From contig NZ_KB913034.1 in assembly GCF_000384195.1 (NCBI RefSeq), positions 1 through 64,000 on the forward strand: 64,000 nucleotides of DNA, read 5' to 3'. The notes beneath the pieces are model-generated. The model did not search any database, was not told the DNA's origin, and saw nothing but the letters and a program-made list of their open reading frames with translations. Of the stretch, positions 56,950 to 64,000 are shown in pieces. Made by a program: the position numbers and the translations under genes. Numbering within the stretch: position 1 is the first letter of the stretch; every line of letters begins with the position of its first letter. The DNA comes from Allobaculum stercoricanis DSM 13633 (GTDB lineage Bacteria; Bacillota_I; Bacilli_A; Erysipelotrichales; Erysipelotrichaceae).

Positions 56950-58334
56950 TGGCGAAACTTTGGACCGGACGGATCGCCGGCAAAACCGATCCGCAGGCCA
57001 ATGATTTCAACAGCTCGATTTCTTTTGATCAACGACTGTATGCCCAAGACATTCAAGGATCAAAAGTTCACAGCAGCATGTTAGCCAAACAAGGAATCAT
57101 CACGACTGAAGAAAAAGAAAAAATCCATCAAGGTCTAGAAGAAATTCTAGATTTGATGAATCAAAACAAAATTGAATTCAGCCATGAGTATGAAGACATT
57201 CATACTTGTGTCGAACAACTTTTAACCGAAAAAATCGGCGATGCCGGCAAAAAATTACATACCGGCAGAAGCAGAAACGACCAAGTTGCTTTGGATTTAA
57301 AACTGTATGTTGCTCAAGAAATTGGCGAAATCCAAAAAGCAATCAAGCAAGTGATTCACGCGTTATGCCAAGTTGCTAAAGCCAATGCCGATACGATTAT
57401 GCCCGGCTACACGCACCTGCAAAGAGCACAACCGATCACATTTGGTCATACGTTAATGGCGTATGCGACGATGTTAAAACGCGATTTCAAACGCTTAGCC
57501 AATACGCTCGAGATCATGGATGAATGCCCACTTGGCGCAGGTGCTCTCGCGACAACAACATTCAATCTAGATCGCGACTATACTGCTAAACATTTAGGGT
57601 TTTCCAAACCGATGTCAAACTCACTTGATGCTGTAGCGGATCGCGATTACTGCATTGAATATTTAAGCGATCTATCCATTATGATGATGCATTTGTCTAG
57701 ACTCAGTGAAGAGATGATTTTATGGAGCTCTTGGGAATTTAAATTCATCGAACTCGATAATGCATTCTCTACGGGCAGTTCGATTATGCCGCAAAAGAAA
57801 AATCCCGATATGTGCGAACTCATACGCGGTAAAACAGGGCGGGTGTATGGCGATTTAATTGGCTTATTCACTGTCATGAAAGGTTTGCCTCTTGCCTACA
57901 ACAAAGATATGCAAGAAGACAAAGAATCTGTATTTGATGCAACAGATACGGTCATGATGTGTTTAAACGTATTAGCACCAATGATCGAAACGATGAAGGT
58001 GCTTAAAGATAATATGAAAAGCGCGGGTCAAAAAGGTTTTATTAATGCGACTGACTGCGCCGATTATTTAACGAAAAAAGGAATGCCATTTCGCGATGCT
58101 TATAAACTGACAGGCGAACTTGTCGCCTCTTGTATTGAACAAGGAATCGTCCTTGAGGATCTTCCATTGGAGCAATTAAAACAAATCAGCCCCCTCTTTG
58201 ATCAAGATTTCTTTGATAGTGTCGATTTGTTGAATTGCGTCAATCAGCGTCATGTGTATGGCGGGCCAACCCCAAAAAGTGTTTTGGCGCAAGTAGAACA
58301 AATGGAACAATTCCTCGCGAACGATCACGAATAA
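56949..58334 (+). CDS. argH: Argininosuccinate lyase
   Basis: Splits argininosuccinate into arginine and fumarate. 461 aa with HTGRSRNDQVA, the catalytic THLQRAQP and the signature SSIMPQKKNPD. The TAATG overlap with argG couples their translation. Confidence 0.96.
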   Translation: MAKLWTGRIAGKTDPQANDFNSSISFDQRLYAQDIQGSKVHSSMLAKQGIITTEEKEKIHQGLEEILDLMNQNKIEFSHEYEDIHTCVEQLLTEKIGDAGKKLHTGRSRNDQVALDLKLYVAQEIGEIQKAIKQVIHALCQVAKANADTIMPGYTHLQRAQPITFGHTLMAYATMLKRDFKRLANTLEIMDECPLGAGALATTTFNLDRDYTAKHLGFSKPMSNSLDAVADRDYCIEYLSDLSIMMMHLSRLSEEMILWSSWEFKFIELDNAFSTGSSIMPQKKNPDMCELIRGKTGRVYGDLIGLFTVMKGLPLAYNKDMQEDKESVFDATDTVMMCLNVLAPMIETMKVLKDNMKSAGQKGFINATDCADYLTKKGMPFRDAYKLTGELVASCIEQGIVLEDLPLEQLKQISPLFDQDFFDSVDLLNCVNQRHVYGGPTPKSVLAQVEQMEQFLANDHE

Positions 58335-58389
58335 ATCACGAAAACGATTGTTTAGAAAGTCATATACAAATTAGAAAGGATCCATATCT

Positions 58390-59325
58390 ATGAAAAAAGT
58401 CTATATCGATGGTCAGGCAGGAACGACTGGACTACAAATTCATGAGCGTTTAGCAATGCGCAAAGATATTGAATTATTAGAAATCGATCCGGCATTGCGA
58501 AAAGACGAAAATGAACGCAAAAAACTCATGCGACAAGCGGATTTAGTCTTCTTATGCCTTCCTGATCAAGCGGCTAAACAAGCGGCTTTGTGGATGGAAG
58601 ACATGGATACGCGCATCATCGATGCGAGCACAGCACATCGCACCAATCCAAATTGGGTATATGGCTTTCCTGAACTATCGCAAGAACAAAAAGAAAACAT
58701 TCAACATGCCAAGTGTGTGGCCAATCCAGGATGCCATGCCAGCGGTTTTATCGCTTTAGTTCAGCCTTTAGTCACCCATGGTTTATTAGATGCCAATGTG
58801 AAGCTCACTGCCTTTTCGTTAACGGGCTATAGCGGTGGCGGCAAAGCGATGATTGAAGATTATGAACAACATTGCACGATTGACATGAGGTCTCCTAAAC
58901 CTTATGCCTTAAATCTTAGTCATAAACATTTGCCAGAAATGAAGGCGATTTGTCAGCTTGAACAAACTCCGCTATTTGTGCCAATTGTTGATGACTTTAA
59001 ACAAGGCATGCTCGTACAAGTGTTTATTGATGCTAATGATTTACATCATCCCAACTCCTCTATGCCTATTGGTGTGAATGAGTTAGTGAACTTTTATCAA
59101 AGCATTTATCAAGAAAGTCCAATTCAAGTATATGCCGGCGAAAATGCTTTATATACATCAACATTAGCTGGCCTAGATAAAATGGAAATTTTCGTCAATG
59201 GAAATGAGAATGGTTTTGTACTGAGTGCTCGCTTTGACAATTTAGGAAAAGGCGCAAGTGGAGCAGCCGTTCAAAATATGAATTTGATGTTAGGTCTAGA
59301 TGAATACCAAGGTCTGCATCTTTAA
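58390..59325 (+). CDS. argC: N-acetyl-gamma-glutamyl-phosphate reductase, short type
   Basis: 311-aa type 2 ArgC: NAD(P) motif GQAGTTGLQIHERL, catalytic Cys in ANPGCHASGF, and SGGGKAMIEDYE. Third step of ornithine synthesis. GAAAGGA ribosome binding site; 55 bases after argH without a terminator. Confidence 0.94.
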   Translation: MKKVYIDGQAGTTGLQIHERLAMRKDIELLEIDPALRKDENERKKLMRQADLVFLCLPDQAAKQAALWMEDMDTRIIDASTAHRTNPNWVYGFPELSQEQKENIQHAKCVANPGCHASGFIALVQPLVTHGLLDANVKLTAFSLTGYSGGGKAMIEDYEQHCTIDMRSPKPYALNLSHKHLPEMKAICQLEQTPLFVPIVDDFKQGMLVQVFIDANDLHHPNSSMPIGVNELVNFYQSIYQESPIQVYAGENALYTSTLAGLDKMEIFVNGNENGFVLSARFDNLGKGASGAAVQNMNLMLGLDEYQGLHL

Positions 59326-59383
59326 AAAGAAAAACAATTCAGAACACTGAATTCACGATAGAGAAAACAGGAAGGAAATCGAG

Positions 59384-60589
59384 ATGAAGCTTATCAAATC
59401 AGGAATTACGGCCGCTAAAGGATTTACGACCGGCGCAATTCATTGTGGGATTCGCAATAACAAGTCAAAAAAAGAACTGGCTTTGATCGTTTCGCAAGTG
59501 CCTTGCCAAACGGCAGCCGTATATACCAAAAACAAAGTTAAAGCAGCACCACTGCTTTTAAACAAAAAACACCTCGTTAATGGGCAAGCACAAGCCATTT
59601 GTGTGAACTCTGGCAATGCCAATGCATGTGCGATCAATGATGATCAAAATTCCTATATTCAAGCCAAAGCTGCTGCAGAAAAACTGGGCTTAAATGTGGA
59701 AGATGTTCTCGTTGCTTCAACGGGCGTGATTGGTGTGGAACTGCCAATCGATAAAATTGTGAACGGGATCAAAGAGATTGAATTAACAACAGATTGGTTA
59801 GAAACCGCAAAAGCGATTATGACTACGGATACAACGGTTAAAGAATGTTCAGTTGAATTTGAATTAGATGGCAAAACAGTACATCTTGGTGGAATCGCCA
59901 AAGGAAGCGGCATGATCCATCCCAACATGGGCACGATGTTATGTTTCATCACGACTGATGCTGCCATCAGTCATGAAATGCTTGATCAAATGTTAAAACA
60001 AAACGTCAAACAAACATTTAACCGCATTAGTGTGGATGGCGATACTTCAACAAATGATATGTGTATCGTTATGGCTAATGGTTTAGCTCAAAATACTTAT
60101 ATCGATCATGAAGGTGAAGATGCTGCAATTGTTAATGAAGCACTCAAAACGGTCATGGAAGCATTGGCCATTGACATTGCAAAAGATGGCGAAGGCGCTT
60201 CACGTTTAATTACCGTGCAGATGCAAAATGCGCGAAGCGAACAACAAGCCGAAACATTGGCCATGTCAGTCGCGTCTAGCTCGTTATTAAAAGCAGCCGT
60301 ATTTGGCCAAGATGCGAACTGGGGTCGTGTTTTATGTGCAATGGGTTATGCGGATACCGAATTTGATCCAAGTTTAGTTGATATTTATTTTGCGTCAAAC
60401 CAAGGCAAAGTATTGGTTTGTCAACAAGGAAAAGGAATTGTCTTCGATGAAGATTTAGCCGCCAAAATTTTAGCAAAACCAGAAATTGAAATCATCGCTG
60501 ATTTACATGCAGGAGATGCGCAAGTGACTTGTTGGGGATGTGATTTAACGTATGATTACGTCAAAATCAATGGAGATTATCGGACATGA
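59384..60589 (+). CDS. argJ: Bifunctional ornithine acetyltransferase / N-acetylglutamate synthase
   Basis: 401 aa. Self-cleaves at the conserved Thr in HPNMGTMLCF to give two chains; also GGIAKGSGM and VSVDGDTSTND-type NRISVDGDTSTND. It recycles acetyl from acetylornithine to glutamate, so no argA or argE is needed. Overlaps argB by 4 bases. Confidence 0.95.
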   Translation: MKLIKSGITAAKGFTTGAIHCGIRNNKSKKELALIVSQVPCQTAAVYTKNKVKAAPLLLNKKHLVNGQAQAICVNSGNANACAINDDQNSYIQAKAAAEKLGLNVEDVLVASTGVIGVELPIDKIVNGIKEIELTTDWLETAKAIMTTDTTVKECSVEFELDGKTVHLGGIAKGSGMIHPNMGTMLCFITTDAAISHEMLDQMLKQNVKQTFNRISVDGDTSTNDMCIVMANGLAQNTYIDHEGEDAAIVNEALKTVMEALAIDIAKDGEGASRLITVQMQNARSEQQAETLAMSVASSSLLKAAVFGQDANWGRVLCAMGYADTEFDPSLVDIYFASNQGKVLVCQQGKGIVFDEDLAAKILAKPEIEIIADLHAGDAQVTCWGCDLTYDYVKINGDYRT

Positions 60590-61449
60590 TGAGCGCAGAA
60601 AAGAAAGCCGCAATCCTTGCTGAAGCACTTCCGTATTTAAAGGAATATCATGATGAAATCGTCATCGTAAAATACGGCGGCAACGCCATGATCGATGAAC
60701 AACTCAAAAAAGCCGTCATTGAAGATGTGTTGATGTTGCATTTAGTCGGCATTCATGTTGTCTTACTGCATGGTGGCGGGCCCGATATCAATCGCATGTT
60801 AAAGAAAACAGGTATTGAAAGCCAGTTTGTCAATGGCCTTCGCGTGACGGATGAACAGACGATGGAAATCGTTCAAATGGTTTTAAGTGGCAAAGTGAAT
60901 AAAGAACTCGTCAGCCATTTAGATGGCAAAGGCGTTGGTCTTTGCGGAATGGATGGCAATTTGTTTCAAGCGATTAAACACCAATCGCCAGATGCGGATT
61001 ATGGATATGTCGGCGATATCGTCCAAGTCAATTGTGATTTAGCCAAAGATTTAATTGAAAAAAACTATATTCCCGTTATCTCCTCGGTCGCCATCGGCCA
61101 AGAAGATGGTCATGCCTATAACATCAATGCGGATTTAGCAGCCTCCAAACTTGCTGCCGCTTTGCATGCCAAAAAATTGATTTTATTGACAGATATTGTC
61201 GGCTTGTTAGCAGATCCAAAAGATCCAAATAGCTTAATTGAAACGATCAAACTCTCGCAAATCCCGGCTTTACAAAGCAATGGGGTAATTCGTGGCGGCA
61301 TGATTCCTAAAGTCGATTGTTGTGTTGAAGCGGTGCGCCAAGGCGTATCGCGCGCGAGTATTATCGATGGCCGCGTAGAACATTCGATTCTCATTGAATT
61401 GTTAACGAATGTCGGTATTGGAACAATGTTTTTGCAGGAGGAGATTTAA
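60586..61449 (+). CDS. argB: Acetylglutamate kinase
   Basis: 287 aa: VIVKYGGNAM, LHGGGPDIN and the C-terminal GVIRGGMIPKVDCC. Phosphorylates N-acetylglutamate. In relatives carrying an extra N-terminal helix, as this length suggests, arginine feedback is common; here it is inferred. Confidence 0.96.
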   Translation: MMSAEKKAAILAEALPYLKEYHDEIVIVKYGGNAMIDEQLKKAVIEDVLMLHLVGIHVVLLHGGGPDINRMLKKTGIESQFVNGLRVTDEQTMEIVQMVLSGKVNKELVSHLDGKGVGLCGMDGNLFQAIKHQSPDADYGYVGDIVQVNCDLAKDLIEKNYIPVISSVAIGQEDGHAYNINADLAASKLAAALHAKKLILLTDIVGLLADPKDPNSLIETIKLSQIPALQSNGVIRGGMIPKVDCCVEAVRQGVSRASIIDGRVEHSILIELLTNVGIGTMFLQEEI

Positions 61450-62637
61450 ATGAACTTTGAATCTTTAAAACACTTAGAACATGAACATGTCATGCAAACT
61501 TATGGACGTTTTGATCTGGCGATCGATCATGGTCAAGGTAGTCTTTTATACGATCTGCAAGGCAATGAATATATCGATATGACAAGTGGAATTGGCGTCA
61601 ATGCGCTCGGTCATAACTATTTGCCTTTAGTGCAAGCAATTCAAAACCAAGCCACAAAAATCTTGCAGGCATCAAACTTGTTCTATACCGAACCTATGGT
61701 TGATGTGGCACAAAAGCTCAACCAAGCTTCTGGCATGAAAAAAGTTTTTTTCGCCAATTCCGGTGCTGAAGCCAATGAAGGTATGATTAAAATTGCCCGA
61801 AAATATTCATGGGATCATTATCATGATGAAAATCGCTTAGTGATTTTAACACTCAAACAATCTTTTCATGGCAGAACGATCGCAACACTAGAAGCGACTG
61901 GCCAAGATCATTTTCATCAAAACTTTTTCCCATTCACAAACGGCTTTGATTATATTCCGGCCAACGATATGCAAGCTCTGCAAAACTATTTTGCGACACA
62001 CAAAATCGCAGGGTTGATGATGGAACTTGTTCAAGGCGAAAGCGGTGTGCGTCCGTTAGATCCACAATTTGTTTGCGAGGCAGCTAAACTTTGTCAACAA
62101 CACGATGTGCTGTTGATGATTGATGAAGTCCAAACCGGTATAGGCAGAACAGGAAAATTTTTCGCCTATCAGCATTACGGTATTGAACCTGATTTAGTCT
62201 CATGTGCGAAAGGATTAGGCGGTGGTGTACCGATTGGTGCCGTACTTGCAAACACAAAATGCCAAGATGTTTTACAAGCTGGAGATCATGGAACGACATT
62301 TGGTGGCAATCCATTAGCCGCAAGCGCAGCGCGCGTCGTGATCGATACGGTCAGTGCTCCCGAATTTTTAAACGATGTGCAAGACAAAGGGACTTGGTTT
62401 ATGGATGAGCTGAAAAAACTCAATTTATCCAAAGTCAAAGATGTGCGCGGTTTAGGGTTGATGATCGGCATTGAAGTTGCACCTGAAGAAGTGATGAACG
62501 ACTTAACTAAACTTCGCCAAAAAGGAATTTTAGCTTTAAAAGCAGGTACAGCGACGATTCGTTTTTTACCTCCATTGATTATTGAAAAGCAACAGCTACA
62601 AACGGTATTAGATGTATGTAAAGAGGTGTTGGGATGA
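61450..62637 (+). CDS. argD: Acetylornithine aminotransferase
   Basis: 395-aa class III PLP aminotransferase: FANSGAEANEGMIKIARKY, LLMIDEVQTGIGRTGK and the Schiff-base Lys in SCAKGLGGGVP. Starts directly behind the argB stop with GGAGGAG before it, and overlaps argF by 4 bases. Confidence 0.95.
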   Translation: MNFESLKHLEHEHVMQTYGRFDLAIDHGQGSLLYDLQGNEYIDMTSGIGVNALGHNYLPLVQAIQNQATKILQASNLFYTEPMVDVAQKLNQASGMKKVFFANSGAEANEGMIKIARKYSWDHYHDENRLVILTLKQSFHGRTIATLEATGQDHFHQNFFPFTNGFDYIPANDMQALQNYFATHKIAGLMMELVQGESGVRPLDPQFVCEAAKLCQQHDVLLMIDEVQTGIGRTGKFFAYQHYGIEPDLVSCAKGLGGGVPIGAVLANTKCQDVLQAGDHGTTFGGNPLAASAARVVIDTVSAPEFLNDVQDKGTWFMDELKKLNLSKVKDVRGLGLMIGIEVAPEEVMNDLTKLRQKGILALKAGTATIRFLPPLIIEKQQLQTVLDVCKEVLG

Positions 62638-63548
62638 AACATTTATTAAAATTACTCGATCTATCCACAGAAGAAATCACTAGAATTTTAGACTTGGCAG
62701 ATCAGTTAAAATATGAAAGAAAACATGGGATCCCCCATGAACATTTAAAAGGAAAATCGATCGGTTTGATTTTCCAAAAATCTTCAACGAGAACACGTGT
62801 CTCTTTTGAGACCGGGATTTATCAACTTGGCGGTCAGCCTTTATTTTTATCCAGCGCGGATCTGCAAATCGGTCGTGGTGAACCAATTCAAGATACTGCT
62901 CGTGTCCTTTCCCGTTATTTAGATGGCATTATGATTCGTACATATGGTCAAGACGAAGTAGAAAACCTTGCTCAATATGGCTCGATTCCAATCATTAATG
63001 GTTTGACCGACTTCTGTCATCCTTGCCAAGTTTTAGCCGACTTGATGACGATTCGCGAAAAGTTTGGTCATTTAGAAGGATTGAAAATGGCTTATATTGG
63101 CGATGGCAACAATATGGCTAACTCATTGATCGTGGGTGGGTTAAAAACAGGAATGGATGTTGCAATTGCCTCACCAGTCACGCATCAACCCGATGCGATG
63201 GTCTTGGAATTTGCGAAAACATATGGTGACCATTTCCAACTCACGACTTCCCCTGTTGAAGCGGTGAAACAAGCAGATATTGTCGTTACTGATACTTGGG
63301 CGTCCATGGGACAAGAAGACGAAAAAGAGGCAAGAGCGAAAATCTTTGCCGGCTATCAAGTGAATGATGAACTATTAGCTAACGCTAAAGAAGGTGTGAT
63401 GGTTCAACATTGCTTGCCTGCCTATCGTGGTCAAGAAATTACGGAAAAAGTATTCGAAGATCATGCCGATGAAATTTTTGAGGAAGCAGAAAATCGTTTG
63501 CATGCTCAAAAAGCTGTCATGGTTTTATTGATGAAAGAGACAAATTAA
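62634..63548 (+). CDS. argF: Ornithine carbamoyltransferase
   Basis: 304 aa: carbamoyl-phosphate site SSTRTRVSFE, HPCQ, DTWASMGQE and HCLPAYRGQE. Makes citrulline for ArgG. Last gene of the operon. Confidence 0.96.
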   Translation: MKHLLKLLDLSTEEITRILDLADQLKYERKHGIPHEHLKGKSIGLIFQKSSTRTRVSFETGIYQLGGQPLFLSSADLQIGRGEPIQDTARVLSRYLDGIMIRTYGQDEVENLAQYGSIPIINGLTDFCHPCQVLADLMTIREKFGHLEGLKMAYIGDGNNMANSLIVGGLKTGMDVAIASPVTHQPDAMVLEFAKTYGDHFQLTTSPVEAVKQADIVVTDTWASMGQEDEKEARAKIFAGYQVNDELLANAKEGVMVQHCLPAYRGQEITEKVFEDHADEIFEEAENRLHAQKAVMVLLMKETN

Positions 63549-63570
63549 GGTTAATTCAAGAGAAAAAAGA

Positions 63571-63610
63571 AAACAGCCAAGATTCAAGAGAAATCGGAGG
63601 CTGTTTTTTT
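63571..63610 (+). terminator. Arginine operon terminator (bidirectional)
   Basis: AACAGCC pairs with GGCTGTT, 20-base loop, T-run on the plus strand and A/T-rich on the other, serving the convergent ABC-F gene too. Confidence 0.8.
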
Positions 63611-63614
63611 GGTG

Positions 63615-64000
63615 TTAGAGTTTGATGATTTCTTGAGCAATTGCTTCTTGGAAAGCAGCGTCGTGTTCGACAAACAGCATCGTCGGTTTAAATTGTCGAA
63701 GAAGTTGTTTGATTTGGAGTCGTGAATAAATATCGATGTAGTTGAGTGGTTCATCCCAAATGTATAAGTGGGAGTGTTCACAAAGGCTTTTGGCGATTAA
63801 GACTTTTTTCTTTTGACCTTGAGAATAGGTATCCATATTTTGATCAAATTGTGTTCGTTCGAAATCCATTTTGCGTAAAATCATCTTTACTAAACTTGCA
63901 TCGATGGGTGAAGCGAGTTGGATCGTTAAAGGGATAGGGGAAATAATCGAACTGGACCGAACTTGTGATTGTCCCTTGATATTTATATTGTCCAAGTAAA
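63615..64000 (-). CDS. ABC-F ATPase (Lsa/Vga-like), C-terminal part, cut by window edge
   Basis: About 128 codons of the second ATPase domain: YSQGQKKKVLIAKSL (signature), HLYIWDEPLNYIDI (Walker B) and PTMLFVEHD (switch His). The wording SQGQKKK and WDEPLNYID is typical of ARE ABC-F ribosome-protection proteins of the Lsa/Vga group. There are no TM segments, as expected. The N-terminal ATPase and linker lie beyond 64000, so any antibiotic resistance role cannot be judged here. Confidence 0.85.
   Translation of the reverse strand, partial: YLDNINIKGQSQVRSSSIISPIPLTIQLASPIDASLVKMILRKMDFERTQFDQNMDTYSQGQKKKVLIAKSLCEHSHLYIWDEPLNYIDIYSRLQIKQLLRQFKPTMLFVEHDAAFQEAIAQEIIKL

Overview
The window is a low-GC Firmicutes chromosome segment with strong AGGAGG-type ribosome binding sites, TTGACA/TATAAT promoters, CIRCE elements and an Arg T-box. 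The gene content (class II GalT, MsmK-type sugar ATPase, tandem MalQ/GlgP genes, DUF3784, DUF454-HMA) fits a gut Erysipelotrichia-like organism. That placement is an inference, because no rRNA gene is present.

Region by region. 1-103 is the 5' end of a group II intron (minus strand, cut by the window edge), sitting just behind the ftsH terminator. 154-2067 is ftsH behind a CIRCE/HrcA box. 2214-6479 is a minus-strand aroB-aroC-aroA-tyrA operon with a structured leader. 6788-9108 is pheA (chorismate mutase/prephenate dehydratase) plus an aminotransferase, divergent from it. 9.3 kb holds a possible tiny minus-strand RNA. 9522-11054 is a MalQ-like protein that appears to have lost catalytic residues. 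11.3-15.8 kb is an operon of a CydDC-like ABC exporter, a YgbA-type protein and a DUF454-HMA fusion, behind tandem palindromic operators. 16.1-18.5 kb is lon. 18.5-22 kb is an accessory island with an EcoRI-type adenine methylase, a DUF262-HNH nuclease and gene debris. 22539-24995 is a complete IS66-family element with an 8-bp target duplication. 25.1-25.9 kb is a pgeF/yfiH-type gene. 26.1-31.9 kb is hrcA-grpE-dnaK-dnaJ plus a second J-protein gene. 32.95-36.14 kb is a wrecked group II intron whose reverse-transcriptase gene is reduced to its C-terminal end and whose middle now carries a secreted C39-like peptidase, a small membrane-anchored protein, an IS66 end and a GC-rich scrap. 37-38 kb is an orphan quaternary-amine-binding lipoprotein.

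38.5-50.5 kb is a maltodextrin/glycogen block: binding protein, two permeases, LacI regulator, active MalQ, glycogen phosphorylase, an unrelated SDR gene and the shared MsmK ATPase. galT-galE and a MATE pump follow. 55.1-63.5 kb is the arginine operon argGHCJBDF under a T-box with a CGU (Arg) specifier. argG has no usable start codon: about 193 bp containing a tiny Arg-rich ORF lie between a strong ribosome binding site plus ATG and the conserved start of ArgG. The window ends inside an ABC-F ATPase gene.

Together the genes give aromatic and arginine biosynthesis, alpha-glucan uptake and phosphorolysis, the Leloir pathway, and HrcA-controlled proteostasis, with two mobile or defence islands. 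No tRNA, rRNA or CRISPR array was seen.
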